Source: VAZQ01 sp963835165 (GTDB lineage Bacteria; Pseudomonadota; Alphaproteobacteria; Rhizobiales; Xanthobacteraceae). Taken from it: a stretch of DNA of 64,000 bases. The stretch is taken from the NCBI GenBank assembly GCA_963835165.1, contig CAWIGD010000005.1:1-64000 (forward strand), given 5' to 3'. A model generated the notes under the pieces. It was not told the DNA's origin. It worked only from the letters and a program-made list of their open reading frames with translations, and ran no database searches. Made by a program: the position numbers and the translations under genes. Below, one piece after another: positions 40,769-50,200 of the stretch (positions are counted from its first letter, which is position 1; every line of letters begins with the position of its first letter).

Positions 40769-41854
40769 ATGCCGCGCATCGGTCGCAGGATTGCTATGAC
40801 CGGCCTCGTCGCCGCCGCACTGCTGCGGCCGGCCCTGGCGGAGCCGCCGAAATTCCAGGTCGACCCGACCTGGCCGCTGCCGCTGCCGAGCAACTGGATC
40901 ATCGGCACGATCGGCGGCATCACGGTCGATGCGCAGGACCACATCTGGATCAACCAGCGCCCAAGCTCGCTCGATGCCCGGGAGAAGCGCGCGTCGACGG
41001 CCTCGAATGTGAAATGCTGCGTGCCGGCACCACCCGTGATCGAATTCGACCAGGCCGGCAAAGTGGTGCAGGGCTGGGGCGGCGACGGCCCCGGCTACAA
41101 GTGGGGCAACGACGGGCACGGCATCCACGTCGACCACAACAACTTCGTGTGGGTCGGCGACAATGTCGAAACCGGCGGCCACATCTTCAAATTCACCCGC
41201 GACGGCAAGTTCGTCATGCGCATCGGCCAGCCGGGCACGCCGACGGGATCGAACGACACCGCCCACCTCGGCCGTCCGGCCGACATGGCGGTCGATCGCG
41301 AGAGCAACGAACTCTTCGTCGCCGACGGCTACGGCAATCACCGCGTCATCGTGTTCGATGCCGCGACCGGAGCCTACAAGCGGCACTGGGGCGCCTACGG
41401 GAAGCCGCCGACCGACGAGAAGATCACCTGGGATCCGAAGGGGCCGCCGCCGCAGCAGTTCGGCAATCCGGTGCATTGCATCACCATCACCAACGACGGG
41501 CTGGTGCTGGTCTGCGACCGCAGCCACAACCGGATGCAGATGTTCCGCAAGGACGGGACCTTCGTGCGCGAAATCTCGGTGCTGAAGGAGAGCGCGCCCG
41601 GCACGATCGGCTCGATCGTGAAGTGGCCGGATGCGGCGCAGACCTATCTCCTCGTGGTCGACGACCCGAACGGCGAATTCCACGTAATCAATCGCGCCGA
41701 CGGCAAGCTGATGGGCTCCTACGGGCGCGTCGGCCATCAGCTCGGCGAGTTCTACAACCTCCACTTCATCGGCATCGACAGCAAGGGCAACGTCTACTCC
41801 GCCGAGGTGCAGGGCAAGCGCGTGCAGAAATTCCGCAATCTCGGCGGGCTTTAG
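40769..41854 (+). CDS. NHL/six-bladed beta-propeller exported protein (361 aa)
   Basis: After a signal peptide (MTGLVAAALLRPALAEP region, residues 10-26) come NHL-like propeller blades: 'VDAQDHIWINQRPSSLDARE', 'VDRESNELFVADGYGNHRVI', 'DGLVLVCDRSHNRMQMFRKD' and 'IDSKGNVYSAEVQGKRVQKF'. Each ends in the 'V-VAD-GN-RV--F' pattern of NHL repeats. These proteins are related to peptidyl-alpha-hydroxyglycine lyase and SMP-30-like enzymes, but no catalytic set is evident. Single gene with a good ribosome binding site. Confidence 0.85.
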   Translation: MPRIGRRIAMTGLVAAALLRPALAEPPKFQVDPTWPLPLPSNWIIGTIGGITVDAQDHIWINQRPSSLDAREKRASTASNVKCCVPAPPVIEFDQAGKVVQGWGGDGPGYKWGNDGHGIHVDHNNFVWVGDNVETGGHIFKFTRDGKFVMRIGQPGTPTGSNDTAHLGRPADMAVDRESNELFVADGYGNHRVIVFDAATGAYKRHWGAYGKPPTDEKITWDPKGPPPQQFGNPVHCITITNDGLVLVCDRSHNRMQMFRKDGTFVREISVLKESAPGTIGSIVKWPDAAQTYLLVVDDPNGEFHVINRADGKLMGSYGRVGHQLGEFYNLHFIGIDSKGNVYSAEVQGKRVQKFRNLGGL

Positions 41855-42120
41855 CAAGCCACTCTGGAATCATATAGCTGCAGTTGATTCCGATGTTCGT
41901 ACGAACGCGTACCGCAACGGACGTCGGAACCGGGACAGCAGCGGCGCAGCATGGCTGCGAAATGAGTCCACGCGCTAAAGTTTCTTGGATCAACAGCGTA
42001 TAGCGCAGGCCCGAACCGTCCTTGTCGTAGAACGTCACCCATCTCCGCTGACCTCGACGGGCCAGGCTTGTATCAGCCTGGCGCCGCAGCTCGCCGCACG
42101 GGCTGCGCACGCGCTGGCGT

Positions 42121-42669
42121 TCACGGACCGGCGGATGCGGGCGCAATGGACGCCGCGGCGGCGGCGGGCGCTTGCAGTGGATCGGGCCCATACGGGTTGG
42201 GGCCGACAGTCCCGCGCAGGAAGCCAAGCTCCACCAGGCCCCAGATCGAGATGACGAAAGAGGCGAGCCCGAGCAAGGACGAAGCCACGGCGTGCTCGGA
42301 TGTGTTCGCGATACCCGCGAGAATGGATGGCACCACATAAAACAGAACAATCAGCCATCCGTTCTTGTTGCGATCGTGCAGCCGTTTGACGCCGATGGCG
42401 AAGGCCGAAATCCAGCTCACGATCACCAGCGTCAGGAAGATGATGAACAAGACCACATAGTCCACGGCCATCCGGATAGATTTCTCAAGCCAGTCGTCGC
42501 CGCTCGGCAGCTGACCATCGACCAGATTTGTGCCGAGGATGGCGAAGCCCGCCAACAAGCAGACCGGCAAGGCAATCACCCAGAAGACAAGCCAGAGCAC
42601 GACCGCAAGCCAATACTTGCCCCGGTTGATGCGTCCGCTGAACCCGAACAGCAGATGAAACAGACTCAT
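42121..42669 (-). CDS. DUF805 membrane protein (182 aa)
   Basis: The start 'MSLFHLLFGFSGRINRGKYW' and the central 'AIGVKRLHDRNKNGWLIVLF' (the R-LHD-(N/G)-GW signature) define DUF805. Four membrane helices are visible (residues 22-48, 68-92, 104-122, 132-150), then a Pro/Ala-rich tail with 'GPNPYGPDP' as in many members. Function unknown; suggested as inner-membrane proteins of stress or phage response. Divergent from the DyP gene. Confidence 0.85.
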   Translation of the reverse strand: MSLFHLLFGFSGRINRGKYWLAVVLWLVFWVIALPVCLLAGFAILGTNLVDGQLPSGDDWLEKSIRMAVDYVVLFIIFLTLVIVSWISAFAIGVKRLHDRNKNGWLIVLFYVVPSILAGIANTSEHAVASSLLGLASFVISIWGLVELGFLRGTVGPNPYGPDPLQAPAAAAASIAPASAGP

Positions 42670-43023
42670 GTGTTATCCCTCCGGTGCAGCGAACAGCCCG
42701 CGACGTTCGGCCCTGCCAGCGCCCATACAGGGATCGTATCCGCGAAAAATACCTCTTCCGGTGGAGCGTGCAAGGGCCACTCCCTGTTCGCTCGAGAGCC
42801 GCTCGATGTCCTGCAAAGACAAGACAGTCGGCCGGGCGCCGGACCGGTCGCAGCGGACGGCAGGACGAGTCGATCATCCATTGGCAGCGCACGATCCGGC
42901 ATGCGCCGGCGGCATGGACGTTCGTCCGCAGGCGATGGTAATCTTGCGGCCAACGTGCGCACGCGACGCGGGCGCGGTCTTCAACCGAGCGAAATTCCGC
43001 GCACCCGCCAGGGGCTGCCATCG
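42670..43023. other. Divergent region between DUF805 and DyP genes
   Basis: About 350 bases. The DyP reading frame stays open through it but the residues are Arg/Pro-rich and unlike DyP N-termini. It must hold the promoters for both genes; I could not pick out convincing -35/-10 pairs. Confidence 0.35.
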
Positions 43024-44118
43024 ATGGAGTCCGATGCGATGACCGCTCCCGAAGCGGCGGGTGATGTGCGTGCCGTCGCGCAGCCGGTGTCCGCGCCGCT
43101 CACCCGTGCCGCGATCTTCATGATCGTGACGGTCAAGCCCGGACCGGACCATCGCGCGACCGTGCGCTCACTCTGCGGCGACCTGCCCGGCCTGTTCCGC
43201 GCGGTGGAATTTCGCGACATCGAAGCGAGCCTCTCCTGCGTCATGGCGGTCGGCTCCGAGGCGTGGGACCGCCTGTTCGGGCCGCCGCGGCCGAAGGAGT
43301 TGCATCCGTTCCGGGAGATCCGCGCCGGCGGGCGCCATGCGGTCTCGACGCCCGGCGACCTGATGTTCCACATCCGCGCCAAGCGCATGGACCTGTGCTT
43401 CGAGATGGCGACGCAGATCATGGCGCGGATCGGCGACGCGGTCTCGCCGGTCGACGAGGTGCACGGCTTTCGCTACTTCGACGACCGCGATCTGCTGGGC
43501 TTCGTCGACGGGACGGAAAATCCGCGCGGCCAGGCGGTGATCGACGCCGTGCTGATCGGCGCGGAGGACCCGGTCTTCGCCGCCGGCAGCTACGTCATCG
43601 TGCAGAAATATCTGCACGATCTCGACGCTTGGAATGCGCTGCCGACGGAGGCGCAGGAACGCATCATCGGCCGCACCAAGCTGTCCGACATCGAACTGGA
43701 CGACGCCGTCAAGCCGACCTCGGCGCACAGCGAACTCACCACGATCGTCGAGGACGGAAAAGAGATCAAGATCCTGCGCGACAACATGCCGTTCGGCCGC
43801 GCCGCGGAAGGTGAATTCGGCACCTATTTCATCGGCTACAGCCGCTCGCCCCGCACCATCGAGCAGATGCTCGAGAACATGTTCGTCGGCCGCCCGCCCG
43901 GCAACTACGACCGCCTGCTCGACTTCAGCCGCGCCGTCACCGGGAGCCTGTTCTTCGTGCCGTCCGCGACATTCCTGGAGGCCGTGCAAGACGCCGAGCC
44001 GGAGGTTGTGACGCCTCCAGCTGCGCCGGCGGCGGTCGAGCCATCACCATCGCCTGCGTCGCCGAGCGACGGTTCGCTCGGCATCGGCTCCCTCAAAGGA
44101 GACATCCGACATGAATAA
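43024..44118 (+). CDS. DyP-type heme peroxidase with encapsulin cargo-loading peptide (364 aa)
   Basis: A dye-decolourising peroxidase. Key residues: the GxxDG motif 'LLGFVDGTENP' (Asp162), proximal heme ligand His235 in 'KPTSAHSELTTIVEDG', and 'ILRDNMPFGRAAEGEFGTYF' with the distal Arg. After the catalytic domain (to about residue 325) comes a Pro/Ala linker and the peptide 'SDGSLGIGSLKGDIRHE' (residues 348-364), the known cargo-loading signature (SLGIGSLKG) that docks DyP inside encapsulin. The encapsulin gene overlaps it by eight bases. Start at the first of two ATGs (another is five codons later). It likely protects against oxidative stress. Confidence 0.93.
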   Translation: MESDAMTAPEAAGDVRAVAQPVSAPLTRAAIFMIVTVKPGPDHRATVRSLCGDLPGLFRAVEFRDIEASLSCVMAVGSEAWDRLFGPPRPKELHPFREIRAGGRHAVSTPGDLMFHIRAKRMDLCFEMATQIMARIGDAVSPVDEVHGFRYFDDRDLLGFVDGTENPRGQAVIDAVLIGAEDPVFAAGSYVIVQKYLHDLDAWNALPTEAQERIIGRTKLSDIELDDAVKPTSAHSELTTIVEDGKEIKILRDNMPFGRAAEGEFGTYFIGYSRSPRTIEQMLENMFVGRPPGNYDRLLDFSRAVTGSLFFVPSATFLEAVQDAEPEVVTPPAAPAAVEPSPSPASPSDGSLGIGSLKGDIRHE

Positions 44119-44929
44119 CCTGCATCGCGAGCTTGCCCCCATTTCCGATGCGGCCTGGGCGCAGATCGAGGAAGAGGCCGCGCGCACGCTCAAGCGCTAC
44201 CTCGCCGGACGGCGGGTGGTCGACGTGAATGCGCCGGGGGGAACCGGGCTGTCCGCCGTCGGCACCGGCCACCTGCGCAGCATCAAAGCGCCGGGGGATG
44301 GCATCATCGCGCGGCAGCGCGAGGTGAAAGCGCTGGTCGAGTTGCGCGTTCCGTTCGAGCTCGATCGCCAGGCGATCGACGACGTCGAGCGCGGCGCCAA
44401 CGACTCGGACTGGCAGCCGACCAAGGACGCCGCGCGCCAGATCGCCTTCGCCGAGGACCGCGCCATCTTCGAGGGCTACGACGCCGCCGGGATCCAGGGC
44501 ATCCGCCAGGGGACCAGCAATCCGGTCATGACGCTTCCGGCCGACGTGCGCGACTACCCGGACGCGATCGCCCAGGCCTTGAGCCAGTTGCGTCTCGTCG
44601 GGGTCAACGGCCCCTATGTGGCGCTGTTCGGCGCCGACGCCTACACCGCGCTGGCCGAAACCAGCGACCACGGCTACCCGGTGCTGGAGCACGTCAAGCG
44701 GCTGGTCAACGACGAGATCATCTGGGCGCCCGCCATCGCCGGCGGCTTCGTGCTGACCACCCGCGGCGGCGACTTCGACCTGCATATCGGCCAGGACGTC
44801 TCCATCGGCTATCTGAGCCACACCGACGCCGCCGTCCGCCTCTATCTGCAGGAGACGCTCACGTTCCTGCTGCTCACCAGCGAGGCCGCGGTCGCGCTGG
44901 CGCCGCCGGCCAAGCCGAAGACCAAGTAG
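44111..44929 (+). CDS. Family 1 encapsulin shell protein (272 aa)
   Basis: HK97-fold nanocompartment shell protein. The N-terminal helix that binds cargo is 'MNNLHRELAPISDAAWAQIE', followed by 'YLAGRRVVDVNAPGGTGLSA', E-loop and P-domain segments, and the A-domain 'GVNGPYVALFGADAYTALAE' and 'HDVSIGYL'-like strand 'HIGQDVSIGYLSHTDAAVRL'. Length matches the 60-subunit T=1 type. AAAGGAG lies inside the preceding DyP gene, nine bases from the ATG, so the two are coexpressed from one message. Confidence 0.95.
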   Translation: MNNLHRELAPISDAAWAQIEEEAARTLKRYLAGRRVVDVNAPGGTGLSAVGTGHLRSIKAPGDGIIARQREVKALVELRVPFELDRQAIDDVERGANDSDWQPTKDAARQIAFAEDRAIFEGYDAAGIQGIRQGTSNPVMTLPADVRDYPDAIAQALSQLRLVGVNGPYVALFGADAYTALAETSDHGYPVLEHVKRLVNDEIIWAPAIAGGFVLTTRGGDFDLHIGQDVSIGYLSHTDAAVRLYLQETLTFLLLTSEAAVALAPPAKPKTK

Positions 44930-44975
44930 CATGCGCCTGCGCGAGGTCGCAGCCGCACGCTGACAAGTTCCCGGC

Positions 44976-45443
44976 TCAGGCGCGTTCGACACGCGCGGCA
45001 TAGCAGCCAGGGGCGGCGAAGTGGACGTGCAGGTAGGCCGCCTTCGGATTCGCAAACAGCCGCGCAATGGCGGCCTCGAGCTCACGGCCGTCGACCAGTT
45101 CACATCCGGTCATCATGGCATCGACGTCGAAGGCGCGAACCGCGAGCATGCGGATGCGCAACTGCTCGGGCACCGCATCGATCGCGTCATACGTCGTGTC
45201 ACCCGCGCGGACATAGATCGCGAAGCGCATGCGATAGGGCAAATCGACCCCATGGTGCTCGTAGTTGACGAGGATGAGCTCGTCGCCCTCGTGGGAATCC
45301 GTGAGGCTGACGCGGCACGGATAACCGGGCATGCGCCCGTCGGCGGTTCGGCGCACGGCGCCTTGCGCGGCCAGTTCCGGGTCCGAGAGCGCGAACAGAT
45401 GGGCGAAACGTTCCGCCGGCAGCCCGGTGATACGGAAGCTCAT
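44976..45443 (-). CDS. DUF1203 family protein (155 aa)
   Basis: The pattern 'MSFRITGLPAERFAHLFALS', 'DPELAAQGAVRRTADGRMPG', 'ELILVNYEHHGVDLPYRMRF' and 'AIYVRAG' is that of DUF1203, small cytosolic proteins of unknown function. The second of two close ATGs is chosen because AGGAGG then lies seven bases away. It converges with the encapsulin gene. Confidence 0.85.
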   Translation of the reverse strand: MSFRITGLPAERFAHLFALSDPELAAQGAVRRTADGRMPGYPCRVSLTDSHEGDELILVNYEHHGVDLPYRMRFAIYVRAGDTTYDAIDAVPEQLRIRMLAVRAFDVDAMMTGCELVDGRELEAAIARLFANPKAAYLHVHFAAPGCYAARVERA

Positions 45444-45726
45444 GGTCATTCCTCCTGAACAATTCGAGCCGCCATAGGAGCGCGATCCGCGGGTTCTGTC
45501 GTTCCGGTTCTTGCTCTCGAATTCGCCAGTTCCGCGTCACGGCGCGACGCGATGTCCGGCCCGCCCTTGGCGCCTGCAACGCTCTCGTCTACGCTGACGG
45601 AGAAAGCGGCGCCGGTCGCAGCCGTCACAGCGAGGAAGCATGTGTAGGGCGGGCGCCCGTCATTCCGGGGTGCGCTGAAAGCGCGAGCTGCCGCTCGGGC
45701 CCCGGAACGACCACGAGCGACTGGCG
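45444..45726. other. Gap with an interspersed repeat
   Basis: Only short frames; contains the inverted repeat listed at 45,658-45,712. Confidence 0.4.
45658..45712. repeat. REP-like inverted repeat (GTCATTCCGGGG ... CCCCGGAACGAC)
   Basis: The arms GTCATTCCGGGG (45,658-45,669) and CCCCGGAACGAC (45,701-45,712) are complementary except for one base and enclose a GC-rich middle with its own GCGCTGAAAGCGC palindrome. This is the commonest interspersed palindromic unit type in Bradyrhizobium-like genomes, as far as I recall. Confidence 0.55.
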
Positions 45727-45807
45727 CTAATTCCCGCCCGCCGAAAGACCCTCGATGATCGCCTGGCACTGCGTGGACAGGTCGGGAACCCGGCGGATCG
45801 ACGCCAT
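45727..45807 (-). CDS. 26-residue ORF coupled to the patatin-like gene
   Basis: An ATG overlaps the stop of the patatin-like gene as TAATG and encodes MASIRRVPDLSTQCQAIIEG then LSAGGN. It could be a real small protein, or the first codons of a truncated gene that ended the polyketide operon. Nothing in it is recognisable. Confidence 0.25.
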   Translation of the reverse strand: MASIRRVPDLSTQCQAIIEGLSAGGN

Positions 45808-47120
45808 TATGGGGCGCTGACGCCTTTCAGTCCGATATGCTTCTTACCGTACATCTCGATCGCCAGCTGCGTTCCCGCTTCTTTTCCTATGCTAAACAAA
45901 TCCTTCATGCTCGATCGCGACCAGCCCCAAGCGGCGCGCACCTTGTCGTCGGGAATGTGGAATTCCGCACCATACAGCTCGCTTGGTTCCTTCTTGTTTG
46001 GCGTGGCCCGGTCCGCCAAGAGCACCATGAGCTCGAACGGATTCAGCTTTCGGTTTTGGCTTGCTGACAGCTGTTTCAATTTCTCGGCAAGGGCCGCAAA
46101 TTCGTCGGTCTGAGCCAGACCGGAGTGAAGGAATCCATTCTTGGACTCCAATATGAGCCGGCCAAGCTCGGTGAGACCCACCGTGGGCATCAGGATGGAC
46201 AGCGCGAACGCGTCCCATAGATTCTGCGGCATGCCGATCATATTTTTTCGCAATGGGTCGAGCACCAGCACCCACTCGATCCGTTTGGCGTCCTCAATTG
46301 TGTAGTCGTTGAGGCACTGAATCGCCGCGCCCTCGAAGTAATGCTTGTCGTCCAATTTGTACGGCGGGTGGAGGAAAGGAAAGGCCAACGCGGCTCTCAA
46401 ATGATCGGGGGTAATGGCCTGCGGAATGTACCTTCCCTTGCTGTCTTTCGTAGGGGTCCCGTCCGGATCGCATTTGTAGTTGGTGAAATCCACAAGCTTG
46501 TGGTCCTCGATGCAGAAGGCGTTAATCTCGATTGCGATCTCGTTGGGATCGACGCGCTGCAACGCCTCGAAATCGATGAACTCCTCGAGAAACGGGGAAT
46601 GCCCACAGACCCCTTCGCTGAAGAAGTTGACATCCGTGGGACACATCGCGGCCCCCGCGAACAGCAGCGAGTCGGCCAGGAGTGCTTCATCGTCGCTCGT
46701 TCCGGATTGATGCATGGCCTCCCGCACCTCGGGCAAGCTTGACCAGAATTCGTTGAAGAGGTCGGCGGAAGGGCCACCTTTCGTGAAAACCTTGTAATTG
46801 ATCGGAAACGCTTCATAGATGGCATCGGAGACACCGAGATTTATCGTGTTCTCGAGTGCTTCCAGACTGAAGCGCACGTTGTTTTTGAGTCCCTTCGGAG
46901 CCAGATAATGCAGCCCCACCACGGCCCCGGCTCCAGCCATCGTGATGACGTTCGGTCCACGGCCGGGCTCATGCAGCCCGGCTTGATTCAGCGTGTACAG
47001 GGCGCCCGACATCAGCGTGAGGTTGGTGGCTCCGCCGCCCAGACACAAAACCCGATCGAGCTTGGGGTTGTCCCCATTATTGCGCTCAGTTGGTGACGTA
47101 TTCGCTGACGTAGATTCCAT
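45807..47120 (-). CDS. Patatin-like protein lacking the catalytic serine (437 aa)
   Basis: The start 'LDRVLCLGGGATNLTLMSGA' matches the Gly-rich oxyanion loop of patatin-like phospholipases, and 'GPNVITMAGAGAVVGLHYLA' occupies the nucleophile elbow, but the G-x-S-x-G is G-A-G-A-V: no serine. The usual DGG/DGA dyad position reads 'YFEGAAIQCLNDY' (Glu instead of Asp). So the hydrolase is probably dead and may bind acyl chains or carrier proteins. ATG 47,120 (after AAAGGGG) is chosen over a GTG two codons upstream. It follows the PKS gene by about 95 bases on the same strand, so belongs to its cluster. Confidence 0.55.
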   Translation of the reverse strand: MESTSANTSPTERNNGDNPKLDRVLCLGGGATNLTLMSGALYTLNQAGLHEPGRGPNVITMAGAGAVVGLHYLAPKGLKNNVRFSLEALENTINLGVSDAIYEAFPINYKVFTKGGPSADLFNEFWSSLPEVREAMHQSGTSDDEALLADSLLFAGAAMCPTDVNFFSEGVCGHSPFLEEFIDFEALQRVDPNEIAIEINAFCIEDHKLVDFTNYKCDPDGTPTKDSKGRYIPQAITPDHLRAALAFPFLHPPYKLDDKHYFEGAAIQCLNDYTIEDAKRIEWVLVLDPLRKNMIGMPQNLWDAFALSILMPTVGLTELGRLILESKNGFLHSGLAQTDEFAALAEKLKQLSASQNRKLNPFELMVLLADRATPNKKEPSELYGAEFHIPDDKVRAAWGWSRSSMKDLFSIGKEAGTQLAIEMYGKKHIGLKGVSAP

Positions 47121-47214
47121 GTTCACCCCTTTGAACTGGTGTCGCCGTCCGTACGCGCCATCCGCGCTTGAGCCGTTCGCAGCTTACAGGACGGTTAGAC
47201 TGCCCGCTGCGCCA

Positions 47215-50200
47215 TCAACCAACAACTCCCGACAGCTCCCTGTTGATCACACCGTGGATGAAGGCCACGTCCTCGACCACGGCGAAATGGGCGCCTTGCC
47301 TGATATGAACCTGCAGCCGCGAATTGGTGAAGCGCCCCCAGCCGAGCGCATGGTCGCGGGAGACGTAAGGGTCGTCGAGGCCCGCGAAACAGGTAATCGG
47401 AATATCCCACGGGGGCTCTTCGACGAAATCATAGTTGAGGGCCATCTCGAATTCCGCGCGGATCACCGGCAGCATCAGCTGCCGCAGCTCGGGGTCATCG
47501 AGCAGCTGCTCGGTCGCCTGGATGTTGAAATGGCGGATGAGCTCGGCGAAAACGTCGTCGGGCTGAGCATATGGCGCAAGATTAATTCTAAATTCCGCCA
47601 GCTTGAGCAGATCGCGAGTGAGCTGCTCTTCGAACGTCCCGAGATCCAATATTCGATCCGGTGGTCTCGCCCCCGACGCAAACAAGTGGGCCGGCCGCGA
47701 TCCCGTCCGATGAATGAGCCTGCGCGCGGTCTCATACATGGTCAGGCCGCCGAGACAATGTCCGAAGAACGCGAATGGCCGATCAAGAACGTCTTGCATC
47801 TCGGTCACCAAATGCTCGACGAACTCGTCGAGATTGGCGACCGGCTTTTCGCCGATGCGGCCGAGCCGACCGGGTGGCTCGATCGCCACCACCTCGATGG
47901 TCGGGTCCAGCGATTTTGCCCAGTTGTGATAAACGGCGGAGCCGCCGCCGGCGAACGGAAAGCAGAACAGACGCAAGCGCGGCGCGGCACGCGGGCCGCC
48001 GGTGACGAGCCAGCGCCCCGCCCCCTCCGCCGGCGCCGCCGCAAGCACGGCGGACGCGGTCTCCGCGGCCTTTGCTTCGCCGACACTCAGATCGGGCAGG
48101 ATGTCATCGACCACCTGTGCGATGCTCGGTCCCTTGATCAGCTTGACGGTTGAAATCCTGATGCCGAGAACCGACTCCAGTCGATTGACCAAGGTGACCG
48201 ACATCAGGGAATCGAGCCCGAGCTCGCGCAACGGGCGGCTCGCATCGATCGTATCGGTGATGCCCAAGGTCTTCATCGCCTGCTGACGAACAAACGCGAT
48301 CAACAGCTCGCGACGCTCGCCGGCGGACGCCTCCTTCAGGCGTTCCCTCCATGCAGCGGCATCCCCCGCGTGGCCGGAGGCCGGCCTGCCGGCCCCGACC
48401 TCTTCCTGCAATCTGTCATAGAGGGGCGGAACGCGAGTGAACTGCTGGAAGAAGATCGGCCATTGCGTGAGCGTAATCGCCGCGTGGGCGGCGCCACTTC
48501 CCGCCAGCAGATCGAGCGCCTTTTGCCCGATGTCGGCTGGAATGTATTCGGTGCCACGCGCGCGCCAGATCGCGCGCCCTTTGTCGCCCGAGACCGTCGC
48601 CAAGCCGGTTTCATCCCACGGCCCCCAGTTCAAGGCGAGCCCGGGCAGGCCTTCACCGCGGCGACGCGCGACCAGGGCATCGAGGAAGGCATTGGCGGCG
48701 GCGTAATTGGCCTGTCCTGCCGATCCGATCAGGCTCAAGATCGAGGAGAACACGACGAAATGAGTTAGGTCGAGCCCGCGGGTGTATTCGTGCAGCAGCC
48801 AACCCCCGGCGACCTTCGGCGCGGCGACCCGGTCGAATTTCTGCCAATCCATCTGCGCGATGATTCCGTCATCGAGCAATCCGGCGCAGTGACAAACTCC
48901 CTTGAGCGGCCGACCCGATTGCTCGATCCACGCCAGCAGACCGCGAACATCCTGTTCGCTGGTCACATCGGCCTTGAGAATAACGGCATCGGCGCCGAGC
49001 GTCGCGAGTGCGCGCCGCACGGGCGCTGTGTTCGGATCCTCTTCGCCGCGCCGGCTGACGAGGAGCAGATGCTTGACACCGTGCCGCGCGGCCAACCATT
49101 TGGCCACTTCGACCCCGAGCGCGCCAAGTCCGCCGGTGATCAGATAGTGGCCTTCGATATCGAACGGGATATTTGCCGCGGGCGGCACGTCCCCGCGAAC
49201 AAAACGCGCGGCAAATCTGCGACCGGCCCGTAACGCGACCTGATCTTCCCCTTCGCCGTTCAGCATCTCCCGCAGCAGCGCAGCGGCATCGTTGGAGGGC
49301 GAAGATTGTCCGGCCGATTCGAGATCGACGAGACCGCCCCAGTTGCGCGGATGCTCCAGCGCGGCGCTGCGCCCCAACCCCCACAGGCCGCCGGCCGCCA
49401 CCTCCACCGGCGGATCGGCGGGCAAGGCCGGGATCGCATTGCGCGACACCAGCCAGATGCGAGGAGCGACGCCCGGATGTGCCGGCACTTCGGCCATGGC
49501 CCGAAATAGCGCAAGCGCGGCTCCGGTGACGATCTTCTGCGAGTCCTGGAGTTCGCTCGCCGACATAAAGCCGGTGGTCACGTCGAGCGGCCAAAGGTCG
49601 ATGACCCCGCGCAACGGGACGGATCGCTTGGTGCTCTCGGCCAGGAGTGCCGCAAACGGCTTCACCAGATCGTCCGGGCTCCAAGCGCACATGCTGTCGT
49701 GGCCGACGACATCTGCGACCGAGACGAGACGACACATGTCGCCGCGATCGGCCAACTTGGCGGCAAGCGCCACCCCGACGCCGCCCTGGTCGGCCAGGAT
49801 GAGCCAGGCGGACGGCTCGTCCGGGGTTCGCTGCGCCGGTGGCCCCTTGAGCTGTGGCCGCTCGACCCATTGCAGCAGGTAGAGCCAATCCGGCCTGCCC
49901 TGAGCGGCACCCGGGGCCAACGCCTGCGGGGACAACTGCCTGAGCGACAGGCCTTCGAGCGTCGCCGCCCGGCTCCCGTCTTCGCGGTAGACGGCAATAT
50001 CGATGGTGACCGTTTGCGGATCGTCCTGCGCCGATCGCCGCACGGCATGCGCCCAGACCTCGCGCGCGCCCGGGCGGTTGCTGCGGAAGCGCTCGACGCC
50101 GATCGGCAGGTAGGTGTGGCGCAACGCCTGCGGCGCCTGCTCGAAGTTGCCGTAGTCCTCGATCAGCGCGGGGTAGACGTGCAGGCAGGCATCGAGCAGC

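Noticed and set aside
40718..41857. 379- and 373-aa frames overlapping the beta-propeller gene
   Set aside because: Both are out-of-frame shadows of the propeller gene, whose blades and signal peptide are clear.
42172..43023. Long upstream extension of the DyP frame
   Set aside because: Residues before MESDAMTAPE are Arg/Pro-rich and overlap the DUF805 gene antisense; DyP proteins do not carry such an extension.
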